Shown: positions 22,297 to 34,288, numbered from the stretch's first letter. The stretch: 64,000 nt of DNA from Tanypteryx hageni (GCA_028673005.1 CM054117.1:53691370-53755369), one strand, 5' to 3'. Translations and numbers: made by a program. Notes: generated by a model not told the origin, from the sequence alone.

Positions 22297-22564
22297 GTAT
22301 TGCAATTGCATAATTATACAACATATAACCAATTAATATATTAATTTATGCTTTTGTCGCACACAAAATGCAATTATAAATAAAATTTAATTAAACGAAG
22401 AGCGTTTTCTGCTTCCAAGAAGGAGAGCCATTATATGCACGTGCGCAAGACGTCACTTCTCGAGTGACGCTTTTGAGCTACTAACCAACGCGTTAGTAAG
22501 TTACTGGAATCATCTAAACGGATTCGAGAACGAACTCGAAGTACTCGGATTCGAGGAATTCGCT

Positions 22565-22627
22565 GTTTACACTACTTCGTGCTCGCATTCAAGTGGACTT
22601 CGAATGCGAGCTCGAATTAATGTAAAC
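22565..22627. repeat. Imperfect hairpin at the Harbinger 3' end
   Basis: The left arm GTTTACACTACTTCGTGCTC and the complement of the right arm, GTTTACATTAATTCGAGCTC, pair over about 30 bp with a tiny loop (AAGTGGACTT region). It is probably a subterminal inverted repeat of the element or a MITE derived from it. Confidence 0.75.
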
Positions 22628-22639
22628 CTGGCTTTATTC

Positions 22640-23720
22640 CGGCAAAAATATCTCGCCTTCGAGGAGATAAGGGCGAAGGAATTTTCAGATCGGTCGTGGA
22701 ATTTCGTTTTGGCATTTGTTTTGTCGATTCTGCCGCTGCGTTAGGCGCATCTGTTGCGAAGCTTAAAACTCGTAATTTACGAGCAGACAGTAAAAATCGC
22801 ATCCGTTTTTGTGCCCTATGAGAAATATTTTAGCAATCCGAGTACGAATGGATTGATCGGGTGGATGGATGGACCGAATGAGTTCTAATAGTAATGGAAA
22901 TTTTAATCGAGGTATTTTCAATAAAACCTTTTCATGAGACTAAGATTTCTAGCGCCTTTGTTATCTATCGACTGCAAACAACGTTTGTTGAGCTGAAATA
23001 ATGCAATGTGAGCGAAAAGATCTCACGTTTAGTGAAGAATAAAAAGCTAACCTCAAATACAGACGCGATATATAAATCGTTCGCGTAACCATATCACTTT
23101 TGAGTACTTTTGCGATTGACTACAGCTAACACTTAGATATAATATTTTTACCTGCTGGTATAAAGAATTAACTATCCATCAACCGCTGTAAAGAGCGTTA
23201 CGTTTCTGGGGAATCGATACATTATCAAATCACGCTTAGAATCCAAGGCCTCCGATTTAAGCGATCCTCTTGCATGGCTCGAGAAAGCGATTTCGAAAAA
23301 AAAAAATAATTCGGACGATGTATCGATTCGCGTTGGTACTCGATACTAAAAGGTACTTTAAAATACCAAGACAGAAGACAAAACTTCGAAAACTGACGTC
23401 CGAAACGTCGAAGAGACTCGTGAAATTCGGGCGGGTATAAAAAAACCCACGGGCTCGTTCATGTGTAGGATCTTAGAGAGAGAGAGCGCGAAAGAGGGAA
23501 AAACTTCGTGCAATGATGCGGAAAATGACAGCGGAGAGGAAAAAATAAAAATGGCCGTCGATGGATGTAAAGCGAGGACTTTAAGACACAGAAAAGCGAT
23601 ATTAAAAAAGAAAAAAGAACTTTTTCGAGGAAAGGAAAGTTATAATTTACTTCAACGACCCTTTGTAAAGTGTTTCCTTCAATTCTTTTTATACATTAAG
23701 TAAGCCTGCGTATCTACCAT
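22640..23720. other. Gene-less stretch
   Basis: AT-rich DNA. The 80-codon frame at 23461-23703 is Lys/Glu/Arg-rich without a domain. Nothing else is recognised. Confidence 0.5.
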
Positions 23721-23728
23721 ATACATAC

Positions 23729-23779
23729 GTATATATATATATATATATATATAATATAAAGTACGCATTTAATCGTGTG

Positions 23780-23841
<62 letters not shown>
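23729..23841. repeat. Two (TA)n microsatellites
   Basis: AT arrays at about 23729-23752 and 23781-23841 are separated by 28 bp of AT-rich sequence. Unlike those at 4.4, 27 and 41 kb, they have no recognisable hairpin module next to them. Confidence 0.95.
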
Positions 23842-23844
<3 letters not shown>

Positions 23845-24377
23845 ACATATGTACATACATACATCCCTATATCATTTTTTCATTAGGAGGTATATTAACG
23901 GTAATGCATAAGGAAAGTTTAAAAAAATATAGGGTAATAGTTCAAAGCACAAAATATCTTATCAAATTCAAAACCGGCATTTGTTTTCGTAGCGAGAGTT
24001 AATTATAACCTTCTTTTCGCACGAAATAGGGTTAATGACAACGGATATTGTCAGCACGAGCAAGGAAAGCCCCACTAAAATGATCTCGCCGACCTAGTTT
24101 CCGACAAAACCTGCTCAAAATTTAAAATTGGCGTGGCATGAAATATGCATTATCATCAAATACTATCAAATAGCCCACTAGACGAGGTTTGAGGCCTATT
24201 CATCCGCTTTGCGTAATTGTATTTTGACCGATGCTTTTTTTACGAATTGGCGATAATGGCGTTTCGTTTCTTATGTAACTTAACCTCCGTTGTATTCCAC
24301 ATATGAGTAATGAGATCTACGGGTCGATGATTAACGCGTGATGCATGTTGATGTTCTGGCACCTCATATACCCTACG

Positions 24378-24452
24378 ATCCGTCAGAGCGATTCGAACCC
24401 ATGACCTCAATGTCGTGAGACAGTCGCTCTACTCACTCGGAAACCGAGGCCG
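24378..24452 (-). mobile_element. tRNA-derived sequence (SINE head or tRNA pseudogene)
   Basis: On the minus strand it reads GGTTTCCGAGTGAGTAGAGC, a CTCACGA anticodon-loop-like segment, and the B box GGGTTCGAATCG (complement of 24389-24400). The head resembles tRNA-Val(CAC). The acceptor and anticodon stems do not pair well, and the sequence after the B box does not complete a tRNA. It differs from the SINEs at 3.9 and 52.5 kb, so it represents another tRNA-derived family. Confidence 0.6.
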
Positions 24453-24459
24453 ATGCGGA

Positions 24460-27020
24460 TTTGTTTTGTTTGTGGTGGGAACCGAGAGACTTTGACGCTC
24501 AACTCGAGTGGGTGCGTGTGTGCGCAGCCTTGATAAGTAACCTAGAGAAGCGAAGATATTGCAGGGTTTATTTTTGTAAAATTACTCTTTTTTCTCTGCG
24601 TAAGATGGGAATGGTCTCAAATGTTAATTAATTCGTGTGATAGTTGTTCAAATGGAGTAATTTGCGAATTCGTCACGGATTATATTATTAAAATAATTAA
24701 CATCGCATTACCTAGAGTTAATATCGGTTCTAAAGCGGCTAATTCTTCATTAGTTTTCAAAGGACTCTTCATAATAGAGCGGAAAATCAGAAAGCATATT
24801 CAAACGGGAAAACCAAACCGATAATGAGTCTGAAGGCGGTAATCGACATAGAGAAGAGGAATTCTACTCAACGTCGTAAAAATCAACTCCTTGGGAGTCC
24901 TGCTAGGAACGGCGGAGCGATTTGCAACATAAACGAACCCGAATCGCCGCGAAATTGCGGCTAACAAAACATCACACATCTCATAAACGCGAACGTTGTA
25001 GGAGAAGCAGGCAATTGAAGGAGCGCGCCACAAAAAAATACACTTCTTTAAACTTCTCGGAATCCTAACACCTCCGGAACTGGTGGTACGCAGCATCCCT
25101 TCGATTCCCTCGCAAATTCAGCGCCCCGATGTTCTCCCATTGGCCCGTTTCGCATCGGAGGGAGGTTTGAAGCGGGGTGGGTGTGTTGTTGAGGGCGATA
25201 TTTCTGCCGTGGAAACCTTGAGGTTGGGCAACCTCGCATTTGGGCGTCGTCCTTAGGGAAGTAATAGGCGGGGGAGAAGATCGAGGTGTTCGACGCAGGG
25301 ATTGAAGAGGGGTGGAGATGGGCGGAGGAGAGGGGATTTCGTTATAGGCAGAAGAAGAGAGGTGGGTGTGAGAGAAGAGGGGAAACGGCCGGGTGTGGCC
25401 CGCGAGAAATGCCGGAGATATGTTCTCTCGTTTATCAAGCTGTACAATTTAAGCAGTTATAGCCTTCTATAGTGTTGATTTACACACTATTTAAGGTCAC
25501 GGAGACCTAAGTTCGATGAAGGATAATTTTGAGCGTGGATCTGATTCTCGCTGCTTAAGGAGATATTCGGATAATCAACGCGGGCCTGGTTCGCGTATTC
25601 CGGATCTTACACAGAGAATATATGGAAACAATACGAATAAATATATTTAGGATACATTTTTCGCGCCTTAAATCAGTTGATGACAAATGTATAAAAATCA
25701 TTCTCAATTTACCGTATATAAGCTAGGTAAATTACAAGTGTAAGAAAACATTAAAAATAGAGCTAAATATATTTATTATAATATGGATAGCTATCTAAAT
25801 TATAGATTTCGTTTCCAGAAATAAGGCGAGTGCGATATATTTTTTAAATTTTGTGCACAGTAATGACGCGTAAAATTTTCTCGATAAAAGTAAATTGCAA
25901 GAAATCGAAAGAGATTTGGAATTTTAAATCAATTTCTAATTATCACACGTTTCCATGGAGTTCGAGGCATCCTGTTCTCTGGTATATAAAGGCAGATCTA
26001 AAAAAAAAACGACAATAAAATTTACAACACGCTTACTTTTTCACAGCTTTCGTGTAAATTACGGCGAGGATGTATGTACTCATTATGAATTTTGACATCG
26101 ATAGCAAAGTGCAATTAGAATCATGATGACGACAAAGAAAACGAAAAAATAGCGGACAAGGGAGCGATGAAGCAAATTTTCCTTTCTACGGAGTGGCCAG
26201 GATATCATTTCCCGTCTTTCGTAGCGTGTGTATTTTTGGCTCATCGACCTCGCAGATTATTATTCTTAGACACTTACAAGGGATGAGGGAAACCCGGGTG
26301 TTGGCATTAGCCTACTCTTTACGAAGAGCACCAAGGGGACCTACTACTTCCAAATTCCAAAAACCGTCTTCCGTAGCTTAACACATTCCGTGAGGGCGCA
26401 AATTTGTTTGCCATCCCGGCGACGGGGTATTGTTTCTTCTAATTTTCGCTAGTATAGACATTAAGGGGCTATAATTATCATAGTTATATATGATATCCAA
26501 AAAATCGGCTGGCAAGGAAACGGCTGCTTCCTCTGCGATGGTTAGGGAGCAACTAAGAGCGTCGCAGTTAGAAAAGGTCACCCCAAGCGTGCTAGCACCA
26601 AAACTAAATAGCGTCCCTAAACCGATGACTTTCATATGAAGTCACCCGCACTGAATGTGTGAAGCCCTCTCTCTCTCCTTGAATGGTTTGGTAAGTAATT
26701 TTACCACAAATGTGGGCCGTCCCTCGTGGTAACACCCACGTTCCCGGCCGGTCAGAAAGTGCTCAATTACAATGGGGTTTGTTTCTTACAATTACATAAT
26801 TTTAACACCTTACGGTTTTATGATTTGATTATGAACTAAAAAATTAATATACTACTTATAAATATAAATAAAATACAATGCTAAAAATATGAAAATGAAA
26901 AATAAAAAAGTATGCGCATTAGTAAGGTTAATATATATATTTTCTTGAGTCAAGAAAATACCAACTAGCTACTTGCTAATTTTTTAATATAAATTTTTTA
27001 TTTATTTTTTATTAAATTTT
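24460..27020. other. Gene-less stretch
   Basis: Mostly AT-rich, with a G-rich patch at about 25150-25400. Apart from the SINE-tail fragment at 26310 I recognise nothing. Frames of up to 98 codons have no domain. Confidence 0.5.
26310..26341 (-). mobile_element. SINE tail fragment (family 2)
   Basis: The 32-bp block GCCTACTCTTTACGAAGAGC... matches 55582-55613 with three or four differences. It is a short orphan piece of the tRNA-derived SINE annotated there. Confidence 0.65.
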
Positions 27021-27021
27021 A

Positions 27022-27043
27022 ATATATATATATATATATATAT

Positions 27044-27110
<67 letters not shown>
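27022..27110. repeat. (TA)n microsatellite
   Basis: About 40 AT units with one TTATT interruption near 27045. It abuts the hairpin-bearing module that follows. Confidence 0.97.
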
Positions 27111-27111
<1 letters not shown>

Positions 27112-27290
27112 CGATACGGAAAAAGAAATAATATGATAAAATAAATGCAACGAGAGGTTGAGAGGGATAGGAAGGAGCCAGTGAACACTTACCATACGGT
27201 GGTGGACGTCCACAGCGATAGAGGAAGGCTTGTAATTTGAGCTTTCGGGCAAACACACGCCCTTCTTCAGCGAGAGAAAAACGAAGAATA
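27111..27290 (-). mobile_element. (TA)n-flanked retroelement module with hairpin motif
   Basis: On the minus strand the order is TCTCTCG, the CTGAAGA-hairpin-GAAA motif (complement of 27243-27270), about 70 bp of sequence, TGGTAAGTGTTCACTGGCTC, then TTTCCGTATCGTT running into (AT)n. The same order occurs in the minus-strand module at 41492-41640, and related pieces occur at 4.5 and 47.2 kb. The class is probably Penelope-like (long-terminal-repeat region) or a LINE 3' end. Confidence 0.5.
27243..27270 (-). other. Hammerhead-like hairpin motif (copy 2)
   Basis: The minus strand reads CTGAAGA, A, GGGC-loop-GCCC, GAAA. The variable N of CTGANGA is A here and C in two other copies, while the stem and GAAA are kept. 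The extra A before the stem is shared with copies 1 and 3. Confidence 0.5.
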
Positions 27291-28186
27291 TATATATATA
27301 CATACATGTATTATTTTAATGTTTTTGTTATTGTTATTATTATTATTCTCATTTATTAATATTTCTTTATTATTATTACTGTTATATATACAAATATATT
27401 TTTCTTTTTTCTCTTTTTCTTTTGCTTTTTCCCTATATTTTTCCACTCTATAAATACCGCTTTTGGCATAAATCCCTCTATGCAACGGGCAAGATCGGAG
27501 AATAGGACGAAAACGTAACTCGGATAGGAGCAGGACCGACGTCCAACGTCGTTCAAACGCGGGAACTCTGCACTCTCCAGCCTTCCGACAACCTATTTAA
27601 TAAAAATACCACAATCTCGTCTACGTCTCTCCGATGGACGATGAAAGTCGCTCGCTTGGCACTCTTTGGAGGTTGCGCGCTCTCTCTCTCTCTTTCCTTG
27701 CTACCGTGAGTCGATTCGCGCATAGTATTCGAATCATTACCCCGCTCGAAACCGTGAGTTTATTCTGATTTCCTGCTCGCATAACTCGCGTCTAGTTCCT
27801 CCAACTTCCGGGCGTTTACTGACGAGGGATTATAACCGTCGAAGGAGAACGGGTTTGTTGTTGATAAAGAAACCTTTTATCGTTCTCCGGTCGAGGCTCG
27901 ACTGACCATCATTCGCCAAGGAAGCATAAAAATGACATATGAGACTCCATTCAGCTGAAATTTTCCAACAAACACACTTCTTAAGCTTCTAAAATAACGA
28001 GGAAGTTTATAATTAACAGGCAACAATTTACTAGCACGAATCCATAAGGGCACCAGCACGCTCTGCATATTCCGTCCTTAGATACATTTGTCTGCCAAGC
28101 TTTGATTAAGAAGGATTTTATTCCACCTTCATCTACATCATCATATCGAACCCTGTCATTTCTAAAGCTTAGCAAATTTATGTTAA
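27291..28186. other. Gene-less stretch
   Basis: Begins with AT-rich trinucleotide-like runs (TTATTATTATTATTC, about 27325-27385). A short (CT)n lies at about 27672-27692. No gene or element was recognised. Confidence 0.5.
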
Positions 28187-28248
28187 ATTATCAGAAATAA
28201 CTTTCTACACTGTGGAAAATTGCAGTATGTAAAGTCATTTCTGATAAT
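28187..28248. repeat. Short hairpin with 26-bp arms
   Basis: The left arm ATTATCAGAAATAACTTTCT...ACTG is inverted as CAGTATGTAAAGTCATTTCT...AAT, with about three mismatches and a 10-bp loop. It may be a miniature fold-back element. Confidence 0.75.
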
Positions 28249-28569
28249 GGAAATATTCCGCAAAGTTAGGCCTAAAACAGTTAATTTACGTAAATGTATA
28301 GTTTCCTTTTAATAATGGTGGCTACAGGCACAAGTCGAGAGATAAAACGTTTCGGTAGAAATGAATGAAAGCAGCATTTTTCGCGCCGCAAAAATCACGA
28401 AGAGGCGCTTAAATCGACCTTTATTCGAGTGTATTTATTCGTGAAGTTAAAAAAATACAAGGGTGATTTGAAAGAGAGGATTAAAATTCTATTTTGCCTT
28501 ATGTCTCAGAATAGAGATCTAACTGATGCCGAAAGACGCGACAAAAACATAAAACTATCGATAGGTTCG

Positions 28570-28775
28570 AGAAGAAACTAAGAAAAAATCGAGAGAGAGA
28601 AAGATGGAGAGAGTGAGAGAGAAAGTGATAGAGGAAGAGAAAGTGAGAGGAAGAGAGAGTGAGAGAGAGGAAGAGAGTGAGAGAGAGGAAGAGAGAGTGA
28701 GAGAGAGGAAGAGAGGAAGAAATAGAGGAGAGAAAGAGGAAGAAATAGAGGAGAGAAAGAAAGGAGAAGAGAAAA
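28570..28775 (+). repeat. GAGA-type purine tract
   Basis: Pure A/G plus strand of GAGAGAGGAAGAGAGTGA-type units, about 200 bp long. Confidence 0.9.
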
Positions 28776-29935
28776 AAAACGAATTGCCGATCAGGGTCGA
28801 AAACACATATTCCTCTACCTATCTCAGCCGAACTCTGTACGTTAGATAGAGTGAACGACACGATAAGTCGCACGCGTTTAAAAGGAAAGAGATACAAAGG
28901 GTGGAAGTCAGACTGGTATCCTTAAGAGAGGGCTATAAAACAGAAGACGCCCGTAAAACAGAATAGAAGAGAGAGAGAGAACCCAGAGAAAGGTAAATTG
29001 CGAGGATTGATGGGTAATCGAAAGCGAGAGAGATCGGGGGGGGGGGGGAAAGAAGAGGAAAAAGTGTTTCCGCGACTCCTTCCTTCCGATCACAAACCCA
29101 TCGCCCTCTCAACGTGCCGTCTGAGCGTCGCCTCTACCTTTCCAAACTCGTCCGTCTGGAGAGGAAGAGGAAGTGAGAGAGGAGGAAGAGGGGAAGCTAG
29201 AGAGAGGAAAAAGGGAGACTTTTGCGAGAACACGCGCAGAATGGATAAAGACTCTGCCAGCCTTATCGGGGTTAGTGGTTGAGAAGGGAAGAAAATGCAA
29301 GTATTTAGAGAGAGAGAGAGAGGAAGGGAAGCTAGCGAGGAGGAAAAGAATAGCACGGAGACGCTGGGAGGAAGGAGAGGTCGGGAGAAAGTAAAACTGC
29401 ACCGAGGGGAAGAGTAAGGAAGAAAGCGAAAGGATAAGGAGACGGTAGAAAATCTCCCTGCCTCCTCTTTTCCTTTATAATTCCCCGCAGACCATTAAAT
29501 GCGGTTGCGATTCTCCTGTCGGCATATAGGTAGCGTTCTCCTCAGTCCACACAGAGAGTCCGAACTCCTCCGCTTACCATTCTTAGCCTTCCCTCACTAA
29601 CTCACTCCACGCTGTCTTCATCTATTCCTATTTAACCATCTCCCTCCCTCCCTCTCTCTCTCCCCCTTTTTGTAAATCCGTATCTATTCTTCTTCGACCA
29701 TTTTCCTCTATCTTTCCCTCATTTTTATTCTCTTCGTCGCTTTGCAAACATTCCTGTGGAAGGCGGTACTCTGCATCGCGGCTCTATGGTAGTCACTTCA
29801 GGAATTCATCGGAATTTGGAAACGATCTCCCGATTCCCGCATCATGACGGCAATTTAAGATGTCCCGCGTCGATTTAGATATGTTCATAAGAAGGCATCT
29901 TAAAAAGGGTAAAAAAGAGCAAACTCCCTCTAATC
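28776..29935. other. Gene-less stretch
   Basis: Purine-rich patches lie at 28966-29070 (with ten or more consecutive G) and 29158-29400, and a pyrimidine patch at about 29640-29670. Overlapping frames on both strands are low complexity. No gene is supported. Confidence 0.5.
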
Positions 29936-29990
29936 CAGCGGTTCCAAACCTGGGAGTCGCGAAAGGTTTGCAGGGGAGTAGCGAAAACGG
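29936..29990 (+). mobile_element. Isolated hAT-type terminus
   Basis: CAGCGGTTCCAAACCTGGGA followed by GTCGCGAAAGG resembles the hAT end consensus CAGTGGTTCCCAAACCTGGGG. No opposite end or 8-bp duplication was found. Confidence 0.4.
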
Positions 29991-30198
29991 AACAAAGTGT
30001 ACGGAATAGTTTCAGTATATTATTGTGTAGTTTTTTTAAGATCTTCTGTAGTGTTATACTTAAATTCTTACAAAATGTACTCTAAGAATTATTATAACCA
30101 ACCTGAAGCTATACTTACCTTTCGAATTTATTTATAGGACGTTAGATTTGATGAAACTTAGATGCTAATTAATTAATAATATATTATAAATAGCTACT

Positions 30199-30564
30199 CA
30201 ATTTCAATTTCAATTTCAATAGGTCTTTATTTTCTGATAAGCCATAATACAATACATTACAATACGATTTACATTCATCTACATAGTACATGGCCTGATC
30301 AGAAAATACCCTGTTTAGGCAAAAGGCCTCTTCAGGGCTGATACAGGTATAGATAGTTCATTTGTTTAATTATAACCAGTGGTATATATAGATATCTCCG
30401 GGGGTGGCTTTCTGCCTGGCATTCGCCCGAGACGGAAGGGAAACCCGGCAAAACCTTCCGTAGACAGCCTGACTAGTTCACGAATTCACTTTTGTAAAGC
30501 ACCAGATTATCACTTTCACTTATATATAAATAATATAAATAAATAAATATAAATAAATAAATAA
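30199..30564 (-). mobile_element. Non-LTR retroelement insertion with 13-bp TSD
   Basis: A 366-bp insertion is bounded by the exact 13-bp repeat ATAAATAGCTACT at 30186-30198 and 30565-30577. On the minus strand it ends in AATAAAGACCTATTGAAATTG with several ATTGAA units, a LINE-type 3' tail, while the opposite end lacks any coding start, as in 5'-truncated copies. A degenerate CTGAAGA-hairpin-TAAA motif lies at 30314-30335. It is inserted in the dispersed repeat that continues at 30578. Confidence 0.75.
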
Positions 30565-30577
30565 ATAAATAGCTACT

Positions 30578-31030
30578 TCTTAAGGAGGATATATAATATA
30601 TAACCTAAGGTACTTCTAGATATATCACGGACCTGAAATTTGGCAGGATGATAGGTTATTAAGTACAACCAACCAGAAAAATCGAAATTTTCAAATTTTT
30701 TTATTTTTAGCAAGTTGTTTTTACCCCAATATTCCATTTCGATACTCCATAAGAAAAACACGGAAATTTGTGCAGATTTTTTATAAATTTGCATTTTAAA
30801 ATTAGTTATAATTCAGATAGAAACCCGGAACGAAAACAATTCTATAGCTAAAAGAATGAGGTTTCTTATTTTTGAAGACTAAACTCAAATCGGTGCCGAA
30901 TTGACGAAGAAATATGTTTTTAATCGCAAAAAGCAGATGCACGACAATAAAGAACTTCAGCTACCATAGCAACCAATGGGAATTGGCAATCCTTACATAA
31001 TAATTCTCAAGTGTCCGTCTGTCTGTCTTT
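30578..31030 (+). repeat. Dispersed Helitron-like repeat, copy 1
   Basis: Shares the ordered landmarks CCTAAGGTACTTCTAG, CCTGAAATTTGGCA, TTTTTACCCCAAT, ATAAGAAAAACA, GTGCCGAATT-ACG and ACCATAGCAAC with the copies at 31750-32260 and 44553-44985. A TGAAATTTGGCA motif after an AT-rich start is common in insect Helitrons, but no CTRR end is identified here. The left part of this copy is separated by the retroelement at 30199-30564. Confidence 0.7.
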
Positions 31031-31658
31031 CCCGTTATTTTTTGACATTTCCCAATGGAATTAAGAGCTGAAACTTTCACAATCGTTAAACCCCCATGAA
31101 GTGGTCTCTAGAAAAATCAAACATCCCGGAAAATGTCCCGGATTCGGCTCCGGGAGATAATTATATTTTCCCATAAGTTTAAACAGGATTTTCGATTTGT
31201 CAAGGTGCAAGGTTTATTTCCTTCATTCATTAAAATATGTAAATATCGACCGAATTTCTCCATTTTTTATTCGACGGCTAAAACTATAACATATCTTATT
31301 GTTGTGATGTTCAGATGTTACACGGAAGAATTTGCCAGAAACATGCATTTCTTTTCAAAATTTTATGGCTTTTTCGTACTCTTTCCGGGTGTTGCCAAGG
31401 CAAACCTCATTGTTGCCTCCGATAAATTACCGTCTATTATGCTTCGCACAATGTCAAACTTAATAGATTGCAACGTTAATAATTGAAGAATATTATTATT
31501 CAGTAAACATACGAAGAGGAAGAATAACGGAGCCAAAGAGTGGCAAATCAAATCGTATATTGATGCCAGAATGTAATAAATTTCAAGCGTTTCATTTTCT
31601 GGGAGAATTCAAATGATTGTCAGGAATTTATTAATTAATCAAACAATTACATTTACTG

Positions 31659-31662
<4 letters not shown>

Positions 31663-31711
<49 letters not shown>
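31663..31711. repeat. (TA)n microsatellite
   Basis: About 22 TA units followed by (CA)n, just upstream of the second dispersed-repeat copy. Confidence 0.95.
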
Positions 31712-31712
<1 letters not shown>

Positions 31713-31749
31713 TTTTTACACACACACACCAAAGAAGTTTCTATATAAT

Positions 31750-32260
31750 AGTAGTAATTATAAATAGCTGCTTCTTACATATATAGGCTATAGGATATAT
31801 CACATAAAACCTAAGGTACTAATAGAAGTGCTACCGAGCTGAAATTTGGAAGGTAGATATGGCATTGACATTGAGTACAACCTCTGGAAAAATCCGAAAT
31901 TCCAGAAAAAGTTATATTTAAGGGGTGTTTTTGACCCCAAAGTCCAATTTTAAACACCCTTAAGAAAAGCATTGAAAACGGTGCAGGGCTATATTAAATT
32001 GCTTTTTTAAATATTTAAAAATTAAAATACAAAGTCGGGACATGCACCGTACTATGCATGAAAAAATGACGTTTATTTCCTGAAAGATCAAATTCAAGTC
32101 CATGCTAAATTTGCGTAAAAATTTGATTTTAGTCATAAAATAAAATAAATAAAATAAAATAAATAAATTCTGAAAAGTTTTTCGGTTTTCAACAATGAAA
32201 AATATTAACTACCATAGCAACGACTCCAATGACTTTCACTAGAAATTGATTATCCATACT
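31750..32260 (+). repeat. Dispersed Helitron-like repeat, copy 2
   Basis: Contains AATTATAAATAGCT-CTTCTTA, CCTAAGGTACTAATAG, GCTGAAATTTGGAAGG, TGACCCCAAAGTCC, TAAGAAAAGCATTG and ACCATAGCAACGAC in the same order as copies 1 and 3. The AAATAGCT start matches the sequence split by the retroelement in copy 1. No coding potential. Confidence 0.7.
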
Positions 32261-32514
32261 TCAACAGCATAGATTTAATGCTTAGACTGCATTACAATCC
32301 ATTTGATTTCAGCCACCGACATGTACATATAATGGCGTGATAATTTTAAATTAATTTTTTTATCCGGATACGTACCTACTAAAAAACAAGGATGATGTCG
32401 CAATAATCCTAGCACACAAAATATCCTAATTTTTACCTAAATTTTAGTGTAACATATAGACTATTGTCTTAATGATGATTATAGTTATTGCTTTAAAGGG
32501 CGATCTGAGACATG

Positions 32515-32515
<1 letters not shown>

Positions 32516-32564
<49 letters not shown>
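32516..32564. repeat. (TA)n microsatellite
   Basis: About 24 AT units in AT-rich sequence. Confidence 0.95.
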
Positions 32565-32568
<4 letters not shown>

Positions 32569-32917
32569 CTATCTATTCGCGTCACAAGAGAACGAAATTC
32601 CGTCGGTGAAGGTTAAGAAAAATATTTATTCAGGAATACAAGGTTACGCAACGAAAGCGTTTCCCGCTCACAGGTAAAATATAACTGATTTAGAATCCAA
32701 TTATTTTCGAGATCTCGTCTAATAAAGAAAATTTATCGGCGATTATGGTCGAATTAATGTTTTAAAACGGTACAATCTTGCAACACGCCAAGCGAGCGAT
32801 ATTTTTTCGATCCGAGGAATGATTTTAGTTAATCTATTTCCCCGTCTTTCTTTCCATTGGGACGCAATAAAAATAGCGATAATGATAGCCTTGACGCAAA
32901 AATGCCATAATGGTGAC

Positions 32918-33064
32918 CATTGGTGTACCGGAAAATATGTAGACCCCCCCCGCCAAAATAAAGTTGAAGTCGCGGGAAAAAATTTAAGGGGCTCGCGAAA
33001 AAATATGGGCGATGGACTCCTCCCTCCCCTCCCTCGCGCGGGAGTTGCGTCCAGTACGCCACTG
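32918..33064. mobile_element. hAT MITE, 147 bp, with near-perfect 8-bp TSD
   Basis: The left end is CATTGGTGTACCGGA; the right end, complemented, is CAGTGGCGTACTGGA, the familiar CAGTGGCGTA hAT terminus. The flanking octamers ATGGTGAC (32910-32917) and ATGGTGAT (33065-33072) differ by one base. The interior holds a (C)8 run and a GC-rich right half. Confidence 0.85.
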
Positions 33065-33072
33065 ATGGTGAT

Positions 33073-34265
33073 CCGAGAAAAGTTCACCATAATTCTGTTT
33101 GCTTGTTTCCAAATTCTGTTCGGAAAAATAGCTTTTCTATTGCGATGAAGATGACACTAGTTAGAAAAAGTATAATGCGCCATTTTTAAAGAAATATTTT
33201 TTCGTACTTAAAGATATAAAATATACCTAAGTAAAGTGTATGCTGGATTATTATTATAGATGGTTAATGTTGTCAGCCGATTATTGTAATCAAAAGCGGA
33301 ATTCCAAAACCAACACTAGTCTGAGGAAGCCTGTTGTTTACATACACAAACACCCATATAAAACAATAGTTAATTTTAGTAAAATTGCACAATAAAAGTA
33401 TAGTGAGACACCACAGGTCAAGGCAGATTTATTCGAGATGAAATCCCGCAATTTGTTTTTCCTACGAGCAACTTATAAAATCAAGAGATTGTTGCTAGCC
33501 TCTCATATGTTACGGCAACTAAAGAGAAATATAACTTGATATAATTAAGGCTTATTAATTTGGCTGAGAAAAAGATAAGATAAATCTCGTAAACAATCGA
33601 CTCGACAGCAAAAAACCACGAAACAACTTATTTAATGTAATTATTCGATGGCCGACAGAAAACAAACAATTTTTCTGATGTGGATTAATGCGGCATATAT
33701 AATTACCATAGAAAAAATAGATTCAAAATATCAACGACGAAAAGAGCGTCACGGCGGGAAAGCATAAAGAATTGCTGCGAAATGGATCGGTGAAGCAAAG
33801 CATTACTGGAAAGCACCCTGGTTGTAAAGGAAGCAGGCGTGAAAAACCTTTTAAAGCTCCATAAAAACTTAGACGAAAATAAACCGAGGAAATCACTCCG
33901 CGTTCGAGTTGAGGGTTCAACGGACAAGGTAAGCATGCGGAGACGAGGAATCAACACGGTTCCCTCGGCGAGTTAATGAGTGTATAGTGAGTGAGACGCC
34001 GAAGCAACATATAGAGAAGGAGGAGTGCGTCAACGCCCTCTATCCGCAACCGCGCACGGGTTTGGTATAAATTGAAAACCGTGTTGGCGTGGAGGGTACC
34101 ATCGCTGTGACGCCAGCAGCTGTGATGGGCCAGTGATTCTCTTTTGTTCTGATCGGTGTAGCGTGCGGTTTGACACATCCTGGGGGCGACCCGGATGAGC
34201 GGACTCGGCGCACCACTTCCGTTTGCTGCGAATCGAAGGGGCGAAGACGTCTTCGCTCTTACGAA
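33073..34265. other. Gene-less stretch
   Basis: AT-rich sequence. Frames at 33703-34178 lack domains. A small inverted motif GAAGACGTCTTC occurs at 34242. Nothing else is recognised. Confidence 0.5.
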
Positions 34266-34268
34266 AAG

Positions 34269-34288
34269 GTATATATATATATATGCAT

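Larger units (their letters stand above)
21778..22627 (+). mobile_element. PIF/Harbinger element remnant (boundaries tentative)
   Basis: Bounded by GTTTACATTACTCGAAG on the left and, complemented, GTTTACATTAATTCGAG on the right. These short inverted ends enclose the transposase exon. The 3-bp target duplication expected for Harbinger could not be identified with confidence. Downstream of the exon there is no second transposase exon, so the 3' half of the gene is deleted. Confidence 0.5.

Noticed and set aside
34242..34256. GAAGACGTCTTC palindrome as a regulatory site
   Set aside because: A 12-bp palindrome alone is expected by chance in 64 kb, and no promoter or gene lies nearby.
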